This document shows, piece by piece, positions 35,001 through 48,010 of a DNA stretch of 64,000 nt; positions within the stretch are counted from its first letter, which is position 1, and the number at the start of each line of letters is the position of its first letter. The stretch covers positions 3,226,501-3,290,500 of the forward strand of contig OX359192.1 of the NCBI GenBank assembly GCA_947172415.1, written 5' to 3'. Origin of the DNA: Chondrosia reniformis (Eukaryota > Porifera > Demospongiae > Chondrillida > Chondrillidae). A model generated the notes under the pieces. That model had not been told where the DNA came from. It made no database searches and was given only the letters and a program-made list of their open reading frames with translations. Both the position numbers and the translations under genes were made by a program.

Positions 35001-38000
35001 ACTAGGTAGGTTCTTTATAGTTATATTTACTAGAAACTACTTGTATGTACTTGTTATATAAAGTAGTTATATGACCTAGTTGTTTGTACCAGTTGTATGT
35101 CTTAGCTGATTGTACTATTTACTAGTTTTATGTACAAGTTGTGCGTAATAGTTCAATGTAATAGTTGTATGTTTTCATTCCAATTTGTATGTACTAGTTA
35201 TATGTACTAATTTTATCAACAAATTGTATGTACAAGTTGCATGTACTAGCTGCATGTACATGTTGTGCGTTCTAGTTCAATGTACTAGTTGTATGTACTC
35301 GTTAATAGTTGTTAGTAGTAGTTGTATGTTCTAGTTTTATGTTCTAGTTCCAGTTATATGTACTAGTTGTATGTACTAATTAATAGTTGTATAGTCTAGT
35401 TGTATGTACTAGTTGCGTGCACTAGTTTAAAGTATTAGTTGTATGTACTATGTGCGTGTTCCAGTTGTTGATTCTTGTACTAGTTATACTATGTACTAGG
35501 TAGGTTCTAGTTGTATGTACTAAATACTTGTTGCATGTACTAGTTGTATGTACTAGTAGTATATACTAGTTCAAGGTTCTATTCCTAATTATACTAAGTA
35601 CTAGGGAGGAACTAGTTGTATATACTAGACACTAGTTGTATGTACTAGTTATGTGTACTAGTTATATGTACTAGTTGTATGTACTAGTTGCATGTACTGT
35701 TTATATGTTTAGGTTGTATATACTAGTTGTATGTACTACTTATATGTACTCGTTACATTTGTATGTACTGGGTGTGTGTACCAGTTGTTTGTACTAGTCA
35801 TATATATTAGTTGTACGTACTATTTATATATACTAAGTATATGTGAATGTACTAGGTATATGTACTACTTGCATGTACAAGCTGTTTTAGCTGGTTGTAT
35901 GTACTAATTCTATGTACTAGTTGTATGTACTTGTTATATGTAGTAGATAGAACCAGATGTATGTACAAGATGTATGCACTAGTACTTTGTACTAGCTGTA
36001 TACTAGTTTTAGGAACTAGTTGTATGTACTATGTGTTTGGACTAGTTGTATGTTCTAGTTGTAACTATTAAATTTATGTACTAGTTGTATGTACTAGTTA
36101 ATAGTTGTATAGTCTAGTTGTATGTATTAGTTGTATGCACTAGATGTAAGTACTAGTTGTATGTACTATGTGTATGTACCAGTTGTTGATTCTTGCACTA
36201 TTTATACTATGTACTAGGTAGGTTCTAGTTGTATGTACTAGACACTTGTTGCATGTACTAGTTGTATGAACTAGTTTTATGAACTAGTTGGGTGTACTCT
36301 TTATATGTACTAGGTTTATGTACCAGTTATATGTACTAGTTGTATGCATTAGTAGTATGTACTAGTTATATTTACTAGCTGTATGTACTATTTGTGTGTA
36401 CTAATTGTATGCACTAGTTATATGTACTACTTATATGTACTTGTTACAATTGTATGTACTGGGTGTATGTACTAGCTGTTTGTACTAGTTATATATACTA
36501 GTTGTACGTACTATTTATATATACTATATATATGTGTATGTACTAGGCATATGTACTACTTGTATGTACAAGCTGTATTAGCTGGTTGTAAGTACTAATT
36601 CTACATACTAGTTATATGTACTAGTTTTGTATAGTAGATATGAACCAGTTGTTTGTATAAGATGTATGCACTAGTTCTTAGTACTAGCTATATACTAGTT
36701 TTATGAACTTGTTGTATGTACTATGTGGATGCACTATTTATTTGAACTAGTTATATTTTTATGTATTATGTTATGTTTTATGTTATATGTACTAGTTGAA
36801 AGGACTAGTTGTTTGTACTAGTTGTAGGTACTAGAACTAGCTATATTTACTAGTTTTAGGTACTAGTTGTATGTATTCGTTGTATGTAGTAGTTGCATAT
36901 GCTAATTATAAGTACAAGTTCTGTGTACTATATAGTTGTATGTATATACTAGTTGTATGTACCAGTTGTACGTACTAGTTGTATGTACTAGTATTTACTA
37001 TTTGTATATTCTATTCATATATGTGTGTACTAATTATATTTACTTGTTGTAGCGCTAGCTGTATGTACTATTTTTATGTATACGTGTATGTACTAGTTAT
37101 ATGTCCTAGTTGTATGTACTAGTTGCAAGCACTAGTTGTATGTTCCAGTTGTATGTACTAGTCACATGTAAGAATTATATTTACTAGTTACTAATTTTAA
37201 AAACTAGTTGTACCTACGAATTTTATGTACTAGTTGTATGTACTCTTTGTATGTATATACTAGTTTTATGTACTAGTTAAATGTACTAGTGTTATATATA
37301 TATTAGTTGTATGGACTAGTTTCTAGTTGTATGTACTAGTTTTATGTACCCGTTCAAGGTACTAGTTGTAAGTACTGTTTATAATTACTAGGTATATGTG
37401 TATGTACTAGTTGTATGTAGTAGGTGTATGTACTAGTTGTATATTCTATTTGTGTGTATTGTTACGATGTACTAGTTGTATGAACTAGTTCTATTTATAT
37501 TTACTAGTTGTTATATATTTGTGAACTAGTATTATATACTAGTTGTATGCACTAGCTGTATGTACTGGTTGTGTGTACTATTTATAATTACAAGGTATAT
37601 GTATATTTACTAGTTATATGTAGTTGGTGTATGTACTAGTTATCTATCCTTGTCGGTTGTCCTAGTTGTATCTACTAGTTTAATGTACTAGTTATATGTA
37701 CTCGTTAATAGTTTTATGAACTAGGTGAACGTACTAATTGTCAATACTATTTGTACGTACTAGTTGTATGTACTAGTTGTATGTACTAGTTGCCTGTACT
37801 GGTTATATGTACTAGTTAATAGTTGTGTGAACTAGTTGTAAAACCTAATTGTAAATACTAGTTGTATGAACTAGTGTTTGTATATACTAGTTGTATGTAC
37901 TAGTTTCTAGTTGCATGTACTAGTTTTATGAACTAGTTATATATACTATATGGATGCACTATTCATATGTACTAGTTATACATTTATACTAATTTTATGT

Positions 38001-38513
38001 TGTAGGTGTGTACTAGTTTTAGGTCCTAGTTTTATGTACTACTTCTATGTACTAGTAGTTGTATGAACTACTTGTATGTACTATGTTAATGTACTATATA
38101 TATGTGATAGTTATATTTTTAGGTATTAGTTATATGTGGTAGATGTGTGTACTAGTTAAATGAACAAGTTGCAAGTACTGTACTAGTTGTATGGACTAGT
38201 ACTAGTTATATTTACTAGTTGTAGATACTAGTTGTATGTACTTGTTGTATGTATATACTAGTTGTATGTACTAATTGTATGTCCTAGTTGTGTGTACTAA
38301 ATGGAATGTATTAGTTGTATGTACTCTTTGTATGTACTAGTTATATGTACTAATTTTATCTACTAATTGTATGTTCAAGTTGCATGTACTAGTTGCATGA
38401 ACATGTTGTGCATACTACTTCAATGTATTAGTTGTGTGTACTCGTTACTAGTTGTTAGTAGTAGGTGTAAGTACTAGTATTATGAACTAGTTCCAGTTTT
38501 ATGTACTAGTTGA

Positions 38514-41249
38514 ATGCCTATGACCAAACGCCAGAAATTACTCCGAAGAAAGCTTAGGAGGGAGTTCCATTCATTAAACCTGAATGTGCTGATCAGAGCT
38601 CGGGAACAGACACTGGGGAAACTCAGGGTCTGGACCCTACAAGAGCGAAGATCGGCTGAACGCAGGAAATTCGAGGAACAAAACCACCTTTGGAATACCC
38701 AAAGGAAGTTCCGGATGAATGGCAACGTTCCAACCTCCAATGAAGCTCCCTCAATTGAGGTAGTAAGAGACTTTTGGACAAAGATTGTAGGTACTGTTGG
38801 TAAGGTCAACAAAGACGACCCGGGGGTGAAAGAATGGCTAAAGGAAACCAAAAAGAGGGTGGGTAGAACCTCCTCTGAAGGTCCCGATAGCATTGATGAG
38901 ACCAAACTGAGGAAAGCCTTGAAAAAGGCAAAAAGCTGGTCAGCCCCTGGGCCGGATGGCATCCACACTTTTTGGTGGAAAGCGCTCCCCTCTGCACAGT
39001 CTGCCTTGGCAGATGTACTACGGAGGGTGGTGAGTGGAGATCTGTCAGTCCCAGACTGGCTCACAAGGGGTCGCACTCTACTCATCCCCAAAAAGGGTGA
39101 CCCGAAAAATGCGGCCAACTACCGACCTATTGCGTGTCTCAACACAATGTACAAGGCTGTCACAGCATACATTGCATCAGAATAACTCACTTACACCTAC
39201 ACTAATGATCTTTTACCTATGGCTCAACGAGCCATGAGAAAAGGGAGGTGGGGCTGTGTGGACTGTCTACTGCTGGATCAATCAATCGGTCTAGATGCCA
39301 AAATTATGGGCAAGCCACTTAGTGTGGCATGGATCGATTATGAGAAGGCATATGACAGAGTCCCTCACAAGTGGGTGATGAAGGTGCTAAAAACCATCAA
39401 GTGCCCAGGTTGGATCCGGAGGTCTATAGAGCTCTTCTCCAAACACTGGGCTACTGTGCTTGAGTTGAGGACCGCGGGGAAGGTGGTTAGGAGCACCCCT
39501 GTTAAATATAACAGGGGACTCTTCCAAGGAGACTCCCTATCACCACTCCTCTTTTGTCTGGCCATAGCTCCCATATCCCAAGTTCTTAACAGAACCAAGG
39601 GATATACCCTCTGGCATAATGGGGAAAGGAACACCATGTCACACTTGCTGTACATGGATGACCTTAAGATATATGCTGGAGGGCCTGATAAACTCAGGGA
39701 AGCCATGGAATGTGTGGAGAAAACCTCAAATGCCATTGGCATGAGGTTTGGAGTCAGAAAGTGTGGAACAGCTCACATGCAAAAGGGGAAAGTTCTGGCT
39801 GGCCCAGACAACCCTGAACGCAGTGAAGAATCTATAAGGAGCCTTGAAAAAGGTACTACCTATAAGTACCTCGGGCTAGAACAACTGTTTGAGGTAGATG
39901 ACAGCAAGGTCAAAGCTTGCTTAATCAATGAATTGAGGAGGAGACTCCACAAAGTGTGGGGCTCTCACCTCAATGGTAAGAATGCTACAGAAGCCTCTAA
40001 CATGTTGTGTGCCTCTCTATTGAGATACTCTTACCCAGTTTTGAAGTGGACTCAAAGTGAGCTTCCAAAACTGGACCGAATGGTGAGAAAGATCAATAGA
40101 AAGTACCAGTGTCATCACTATAACTCTGCCATTGAAAGAGTGAATTTGCCTCGCTCTCAAGGTGGTAGAGGGCTCTGTAGTTTTCCTTTGGATCACGACA
40201 GGGCTGTTGTGAATCTGGCAAGATACCTCCATACTGCCAATGATCCACTCATAGCTGTTTTGGTTAAACACCAAAAGTGGCTGGAGTGCTCAAAGCAGAG
40301 GAGGACTGTCCTGAAAGAAGCCAGATTGATACTGAGAAGCCACGGAATAGAACTAGAACCGGAAATGTGGCTGAAGACAGATCTCTCACAAAATAGTGTA
40401 AGAGAATGGTGGAGAGTGGCACGTGAGCTCCGGGAGGCTCAGACTGAAAGGTTAAAAAGTAACCTAGCCGAAAAGTCTCACCAGGGCTCATACCACAGAC
40501 AAGTCACAAATAGGGAGTCTTATGTGTGGCTTTCTGAGGGGAGACTCAGACCTCAAACTGAAGCTCTGATTCTCGCAGCCCAAGATGATGTGCTGCACAC
40601 TAGGTGGTACCAAAATAGGATTCAGAAGAATTCTAGCCTCCTAATGTGCAGAGAATGTGGCAAGGCTATGGAAACGGTCAAACACATACTAAACATGTGT
40701 GAGCCCAAGGGATTTTCTCTCTACAAAGAGAGACATGACTGGGCAATACTGATAGTGTTGTGGAGACTGTTGAAAGAATATGGATTCAAGCAGGAAGAGC
40801 CCTGGTACAAACTAGAAGCAAAACCAGTCTATGAGAATAGGGCTGTCAAAATCTTGTGGGATCCTAGTATCCCTACAGATGATGAAATGACAGAAAGAAG
40901 GCCAGACTTAGTGGTTGAGGATCGGCTATGTAAGTCCATCTTCATTATTGAGATGTCAGTTCCTACTGACAGCAATATTAATGGAAGATGGCAAGAGAAG
41001 TTCCAAAAGTACCAGAAGCTGGCAGCTGATATGAGGAAACAATTTAGGGGCTACCAAATTAAGGTAGTCCCGATGATAATTGGTGCTTTGGGGACAGTGG
41101 ACACGCTCCTGGAAGACCTTAGGGGAATTCCAAAGCTGTCAAAAAGTGCAGTAGAAGTGATGAGAGCCATGCAGAGAACTGTTCTCTGTTCGGTTGTAAG
41201 GATATTGAGGCGACATCTATCTGTTGAGGGATTGGGGCCTGGACGATAA
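38514..41249 (+). pseudogene. R2/NeSL-like reverse transcriptase-endonuclease ORF (one stop)
   Basis: About 912 codons, open except for one in-frame TAA at 39183-39185. That stop would be CAA (Gln) after one C-to-T change. Reverse transcriptase features are SAPGPDGIHTFWW, LLIPKKGD, YRPIACLNTMYK, WIDYEKAYDRVPH, FQGDSLSPLLF and YMDDLKIYA (near codon 380). A CxxC-H-C knuckle follows at about 40647-40700 (CRECGKAMETVKHILNMC). The C-terminus has a restriction-like endonuclease signature (RPDLVVED, then IIEMSVPTD and a KYQKL motif). Such proteins nick a DNA site and copy their RNA onto the 3' end. The lack of an N-terminal DNA-binding region, together with the stop codon, makes this copy inactive. 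Apart from the stop it is well preserved. Confidence 0.85.
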
Positions 41250-41521
41250 GTAGTCCTGTCCCAGTCCTTGCCTGTCGACCTCTGGAAAGCAGTGGTGGAT
41301 TGGTGTATGGAGGTACTCCCTCCTATTATGACGGTCAACTTTGGCCCGACGTGCACCCGTCTGCTGCTGTCGGATGGAGGAAAAGCCGAGGCTTCTGGCT
41401 AAAAACCCAAAGAAAGGAAAACATAACTGACTGAGGGTTGTCCAAGCCAGATACTCCTTGCCTTAGTACACTAAGGCAAGAAGTAACAAGGTTCTCCGTT
41501 AAGGCTTTTGTTTTTCAAGTC
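41250..41521 (+). other. LINE 3' UTR with a hairpin
   Basis: Non-coding tail of the R2/NeSL-like element. It contains a strong stem-loop, CTTGCCTTAG at 41457-41466 and CTAAGGCAAG at 41471-41480 with loop TACA. This could be the structure recognised by the reverse transcriptase. There is no poly(A) or simple-repeat tail. Confidence 0.65.
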
Positions 41522-44500
41522 CCTAGTTGTATGTACTAGTTGTATGTACTAGTTGTAGGCTCAAGTCCTAGTTATATTAGATACTAGGGAGGTGCTAGTT
41601 CTATGTACTGGATACTAATTATATGTACTTATTGTTTGTACCAGTTGTGTGTAATTGTACCAGTTGTATGTACTATTTGTATGTACGAGTTGTATGTACC
41701 AGTTGTATGTACTAGGTGTTTGTAGTAGTTGTATGTTCTAATTGTTTGAACTAGTTCTATGTACTAATTGTATGTACAAGATATGTACTAGTTACTAGTT
41801 TCTAGTTGTATGTACTATTTATAAGTACTAGTTGTATGTACTATGTGTATGTACCAGTTGTTGATTTTTGTACTACTTATATTTTGTACTAGGTAGGTTC
41901 TAGTTGTATGTACTAGTTACTTGTTGCATGTACTAGTTTTCTGAACTAGTTGTAGGAACTAGTTGTATGTTCTGTTTATATGTACTAGTTATATGTACCA
42001 GTTATATGTACTAGTTTTATGTACTATTAGTATGTACAAGTAATATTTACTAGCTGTATGTACTATCTGTGTGTACTAATTGTATGCACTAGTTGTATGT
42101 ACTAGTTGTATGTACTCAATACTATTTGTATGTACTAGTCGAATGTAGTAGTTATTTGTACTAGTTGAATGTATAAGTAGTGTGTAATTGTTGTATGTAC
42201 TAGTTATATGTACTAGTTATATGTACTAGTTGTATGTACTAGTTGGATGTACTAGTTGGATGTACTAGTTGTATGTACTAGATGTTTGAACTAGTTTTAG
42301 GTTCTAGCACAAGTTATACTAAGTACTAGGAATGAACTGGTTCTATGAACTACTTGTTTGTTGGTGTGAACATGTTTTTTTGTACTAGTTGCATGTACTA
42401 TATTTATGTACTAATTATATGTGTATGTACTAGTCATATGTACCAGTTATATGTACTAGTTGAATGTACCACTTTTGTGTAATTTTTGTATGTACTACTT
42501 ATATGTACCCGTTACATTTGTATGTACTGGGTGTATGTACCAGTTGTTTGTACTAGATATGAACCAGTTGTATGTACAAGATATATACACTAGTTCTTTG
42601 TACTAGCTATATACTAGTTTTATGAACTAGTTGTATGTACTAGTTGAATGTACTAGTTGTATGTACTAGTCGGATGTACTAGTTATATGTACTAGTTACT
42701 AGTTGTATGAACTAGTTGTACCTATTAATTTTATGTACTAGTTGTATGTATATACCAGTTGTATGTACTAGCTATGTACTAGTTGTATGTTCTAGTTTTA
42801 TGGACTAGTTTCTAGTTGTATGTACCATGTGTGTGTACTATTCATATATACTAGTTATATGTTTATGTATTAGTTATATGTAGTAGGTGTTTGAACTTGT
42901 TATATGTACTAGTTGAAAGTACTAGATGTATGTGATAATTGTATGCACACGTTCTGTGTACCAGTTGTATGTTTATACTAGTTGTATATACCAGCTTTGT
43001 ACTAGTTGTATGTTCTAGTTGTATTAACTACTTGTATGTACTATTTGTATGTTTGTGTACTGGTTATATGTACTAGTTGTATGCGCAAGCTGTATGTAGT
43101 AGTTGTATGTATTATTTATATTTTCTAGATATATGTGTATGTGCTCGTTATATGTAGTAGGTGTATGTACTAGTTATATGTCCTAGTTGTTTGTGCTAGT
43201 TGTACATACGAGTTGAATGTACTAGTTGTATGTTCAAGTATTTTGTACTCGTTCTATGAATTAGTTGTATATACTAGTTTCTAGTTGTATATACCAGTTG
43301 TATGTACTTTTTGTAAGTACTGGTTGTATGTACTAGGTGTATGTACATTTTTATATAGTAGTTATATGTGTATGTACTGGTTATATGTAGTTGTTGTATG
43401 TTACAGTTGGATGTACAAGTTGCCTGTACTACGTGTATGCGCTAGCTGTATGTATAAGTTGTAGGTGCTAGTACTAGTTTTATTAGGTACTGAGTAGGAA
43501 TTAGTTGTTTGTACTAGTTGTTAGGACTACTTTAACTTATTAGTTGTATATACTGGTTCTATGAACCAGTATTAGTTAATATTTACTAGTTGTAAGTACT
43601 GGTTGTAAGTAGTAGTTGGATGTAGTGGTTGTATGTACTAATTGTGTGTGTTAGTTGTATGCACTATTTGTATGTATATACTAGGTGTACGTAGTAGCTA
43701 AGTACTAGTTGTATGTACTAGTTTCCTGTTTATGTAGTGGTTGTATATACTAGTTGAATGTACTAGCTGTATATACTACTTGTATGTACTCTATACTATT
43801 TGTATGTACCAATCAAATGTAATAGTTGTATGTACTAGTTGTATGTATTAGTTTTATGTACTAGTTACTAATTGTATGTACTAGTTGCATATACCAGTTG
43901 TGTGTAATTGTACTAGTTGTAGGTACTAATACTAGTTATATTTCCTAGTTGTAAGTGCTAGTTGTATGTACTAATTGTATGTTATAGTTGCATGTACTAG
44001 TTAGATGTACTAGTTACTAGTTGTGTGAACTAGTTGTACCTACTAATTCTATGTACTAATTGTATGTACTCTTTGTATGTATATATTAGTTTTATGTACT
44101 AGTTAAATGGACTAGTGTTTATATATATACTAGTTGTATATACCAGTTTCTAGTTGAATATACTAGATTTATGTACTATTTGTAATTACTAGGTATATGT
44201 GTATGTACTAGTTGTATGTAGTAGGTGTATGTACTAGTTATATGTCCTAGTTGTTTGTCCTAGTTATATGGACTAGTTGAATGTACTAGTTGTATGTACA
44301 AATTGTATGTGCTAGGTGTGTGTACTATTTGGTATGTACAAGTAGTATGTACTATTTGTATGTACTAGTTATGTACCAGTTGTACTTAATAGTTGTATGT
44401 ACATACTAGTTGTTAATATTAGCTATGTACTAGATGTATATTCAAGTTGTATGTTCTATATAGTATTTTGTACTCGTTCTATAAACTAGTAGCATTTACT

Positions 44501-45680
44501 AGTTTCTAGTTGTAAGTATTAGTTATAAGTACTAGTTGTATGTACTATGTGTATGTACCAGTTGTTGTACTAGTTATACTATGTACTAGGTAGATTCTAT
44601 TTGTATGTACTAGATACTTGTTTCATGTATTAGTTGTATGAACTAGTTTTATGTACAACCTGTATGGACTAGCTGTATGTACTATTTGTATGTATTAGTT
44701 GTATGTACTAGGTGAATGTTGTAGTTGTACGTTCTAATTGTTTGAACTAGTTCTGTGTACTAATTGTATGTACTAGGTATGTACTAGTCGCTAGTTTCTA
44801 GTTGTATGTACTAGATGTTAGCACCCAATACTATTTGTATCTACTAGTCGAATGTAGTAGTTATTTGTACTAGTTGAATGTATAAGTAATGTGTAATTGT
44901 TGTATGTACCATTTTTATGTACTAGTTGTATGTACTAGTTGTATATACTAGATGTTTGAACTAATTTTAGGTTCTAGTGCAAGTTATACTAGGTACTAGG
45001 AATGAACTAGTTCTATGAACTACTTTTTTGTTTGTGTGAACTAGTTTTCTGTACTACTTGTAAGTAGTATATTTATGTGCTAATTATATGTGTATGTATT
45101 AGTCATATGTAATACCTATATGTACAAGTTATTTGTACTAGTGGCATGAACTAGTTGCTTGTACTAGTAGTATATACTAGTTGATGGTTCTAATCCTAAT
45201 TATGCTAGGTACTAGGGAGGAACTAGTTGTATATACTAGACACTAGTTGTATGTACTAGTTATATGTACTAGTTATATGTACTAGTTGTATTTACTACTT
45301 ATATGTCTAGTTGTATGTACTATGTATATGGACTCGTTACATTTGTATGTACTGGTTGTACGTACTATTTGTTTGTACTAGTTGTATATACTAGTTTTAC
45401 GTACTATTTCTATGGACTATATATATTAATACATGTCCTAGGTACATGTATTACTTGTATGTACTAGCTGTATTAGCTGGTTGTATGTACGAATTCTATG
45501 TACTACTGGTATGTACTAGTTGTATTTACTAGTTGTATGTACTAGTCGCAAGTACTAGTTATATGTACTAGTTACTAGTTGTATGAACTAGTTGTACCTA
45601 TTAATTTTATGTACTAGTTGTATGTTCTAGTTGTATGTATATAGCAGCTATATGTACTAGTTAAATGTACTTATTAGGGG
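41522..45680 (+). repeat. 13-bp minisatellite array, forward orientation
   Basis: About 4.2 kb with higher-order markers at 41854 and 44558. Nothing else is seen. Confidence 0.93.
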
Positions 45681-45946
45681 CTGTATTATGTATAATATGA
45701 GTTCATGCTCAAGTTTTGTAACACTTAATTTATACGTCAATACATCGTTTTTGCAAATGGCGGCGTTCAGGAAACTTTGGTTAACGAAGCTTTTCCATCG
45801 TTATTTATAAAGTTCAGGACACTCAAGCATCCTCAAATTTTAGTATTCCGAATGTATATATCAAATCCCAATGATGCGGCCAAGTAGTTCGAGTTAATTC
45901 GGGGGGCGGCAGCCCCATGAGTTTTTAAACTCGAAATACTTCTTTT
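45681..45946 (+). mobile_element. Short Helentron-like derivative (copy B)
   Basis: About 266 bp inserted in satellite: GTTAAATGTACT before it and TATATATATACTAG after it belong to one satellite stretch. It starts near GGGGCTGTATTATG and ends with the 3' palindromic module (45879-45946). Its body (CTTAATTTATACGTCAATAC, GCAAATGGCGGCGTTCAGGA, TTATAAAGTTCAGGACACT) is shared with the copy at 53305. No protein is encoded. Confidence 0.75.
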
Positions 45947-46104
45947 ATATATATACTAGTTGTATGTAATAGTTTCAAATTGTATTTACTAGTTTTATGT
46001 ACTAGTTGTATGTACTATGTGGATGCACTATTTATTTGAACTAGTTAAATTTTTATGTATTAGTTATATGTAGTAGGTGTGTGTAGCAGTTATATATATA
46101 TCCT
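45947..46104 (+). repeat. 13-bp minisatellite array, forward orientation
   Basis: A short satellite spacer between copy B and the third LINE. Confidence 0.88.
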
Positions 46105-47979
46105 AAAGGTTTTCTGCCACATACTTAACAAAAGACTGAGTTCGTACTTAGAAATTAACGATTTACTTGTTGAGGAACAGTATGGATTTAGAAAACAAAG
46201 AAGCTGTGCCGACCATCTTTTCTCTTTAAGTAGTGTAACTGAAGCTAGAATGAAAATGAAGTTAGACACCTTTGTCTGCTTTATTGACTTTAGGAAAGCC
46301 TTCGACTCTATCCCTAGAAATCATCTCTGGGATAAACTACAGAGGATTGGTGTAAGAGGCAAATTACTTAAGATTATTCAAAGTATGTACTCTAATGTCC
46401 ACTACACAATAAAGCTTAACGATACCTTTACAGAATACTTTAAGGTAGATCAGGGTGTAAAACAAGGATGCCCCCTTTCCCCTACACTTTTCAATATTTA
46501 CATTAATGACTTAGCCATAGACTTCAAAAAGTGCCAGCTTGGCCTCAATATATATAATGATAAATTAAGTTGCCTTCTCTATGCAGATGATATTGCAACC
46601 TGTGCCGAATCAGTAAATGATTTACAATGTCTACTAGATATACTTCATGTTTGGTGTGCTAAATGGCAACTCCAAATTAATACCAATAAGACTAAGGTCA
46701 TTCATTTCCGCCCGACTCAACACAAACTATCACAGTTCAAATTTCATATAGGCTCCTCTCACATAGAATACACCAAAGATTATAATTACTTAGGTTTATC
46801 ACTAAATGAACATTTAACCTGGAGCAATTCCATTGCATGAATATCCAAGAAAGCCTCCAAAGCTGCCAACCTCTTAACAGCTAAATCTAGAGCGTATGGT
46901 AACTTCCATTATAATGTCTTTAGTCATCTATACTGAACACTAGTCCTAAGTATAATTAGTTATAGCTCACATGTCTGGGGTGCAAAAGAATATCAGGCCC
47001 TTGAATTGGTACAAAACAATGTCATGAGATCATTTATAGGCCTTGGTAAGACTGCTCCTCTTGTCAGACTCATGGGTGAACTAAACTGGAAGCCATTACA
47101 CTGGCATACTAAATTTACCACCATTAAATTCTGGCATCACCTTTGTGGTCTCCCTATTAAATGCATGCCCAAGAAGGTATTATTGTTTTTAGCCAAACTT
47201 AACCTCAAAGATACATGGTATAGCAATGTTATGGATGTAATCTCTAAATTAATTACCCCCAATGATGCTCCTTATCCTGCTATTTCTAACCCCAGTAATT
47301 TCATGAACACCATCATGTATGATAGATCACACTTCCTCAGTCATACAATGCAACTTATAAATAAATTAGCCTTACAAGATTGGACCTTAAGACTAGACAC
47401 TATAGACAAAAATAGTAGATCTGGGGGCAGGTTAGCTGACTACAGGCTCATTAAGAGAACGCCCTCAACTGATGACTATATAAGGACTGGTAATTTTGAT
47501 AAAAGGAGAGTCCTGGCAGCCCTGAGGTGTGGGTGCCTCCCTCTCGAAATTGAGAAGGGCAGATTGAGACACCCTAAGGTTGATCTGGAGAGCAGGATTT
47601 TCCAGCTGTGTAACTGTGGTGCAATAGAGGACTCCACTCATTTTATTACAACCTGTCCAGCTTTCAATCATATAAGATGTAATCTTTTTGCTGAATGTTC
47701 ACTTTTATCCCCTAACTTCTACTCTTACCCAAGTATCCAAAAAAACCACTTCATCCTAACATACCCAAATCAAAAGATCTCAAATTATATTTACAGTATG
47801 TACATTTATCGTAAATCTCTCACTCATTCTCACTAATTTTTGTTCCATAAAGGTTTTGTAATACACACACCCTCCCTGCATGGCCCTGGAAATGTATACC
47901 CAGTGACTTGTAAACCACCATGGGTTGGGTTATTTCTGACTGATCTTTTTTTCAGAATAGCATGTCACATTAATAAAAA

Positions 47980-48010
<31 letters not shown>
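46105..48010 (+). mobile_element. 5'-truncated LINE with (ATT)n tail
   Basis: 1.9 kb. It starts abruptly inside the reverse transcriptase domain (KVFCHILNKRL) directly after satellite. It ends with AATAAAAATC followed by an (ATT)n run at 47982-48010, and satellite resumes at ACTAGTTG. The 5' truncation and simple-repeat tail are typical of target-primed reverse transcription. The endonuclease region is missing. It differs in sequence from the LINEs at 22.3 and 38.5 kb. Confidence 0.87.
46106..47836 (+). pseudogene. LINE reverse transcriptase fragment (two in-frame stops)
   Basis: About 577 codons in one frame, with TGA at 46838-46840 and 46934-46936. RT features are GFRKQRSCADHLF, FIDFRKAFDSIPRNHLW, GVKQGCPLSPTLFNIY, YADD near 46580, a thumb region, and a cysteine/histidine tail (LCNCGAIEDSTHFITTCP) typical of this LINE type. 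Both TGA codons could have been CGA (Arg). Because the start is truncated there is no initiator, endonuclease or first RT motif, so the copy is dead. The clade (L2/CR1 or a relative) cannot be fixed from motifs alone. Confidence 0.87.

Larger units (their letters stand above)
26121..38513 (+). repeat. 13-bp minisatellite array, forward orientation (longest block)
   Basis: About 12.4 kb of forward satellite with higher-order repeats (markers at 28234, 34744, 35461 and 36179). It is interrupted only by three copies of an unrelated module of about 100 bp. No gene is supported; open frames here translate low-complexity repeats rich in Tyr, Val, Cys and Leu. Confidence 0.93.
38514..41521 (+). mobile_element. 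5'-truncated non-LTR element with restriction-like endonuclease
   Basis: A 3.0-kb non-satellite island in forward satellite. It contains the reverse transcriptase, zinc knuckle and PD-(D/E)XK-type endonuclease of an R2/R4/NeSL-like LINE, then about 270 bp of 3' UTR ending near CAAGTCC. The N-terminal zinc-finger or Myb region normally expected is absent, so the copy is probably 5' truncated. No target duplication could be identified. The elements of this group are often target specific, and the satellite may or may not be a preferred target. Confidence 0.8.

Noticed and set aside
22593-46936. Reassigned genetic code (TGA read as an amino acid), suggested by five in-frame TGA codons
   Set aside because: The intact transposase ends at a TGA (11662-11664), the LINEs also have a frameshift or truncation, and CGA-to-TGA decay explains all five.
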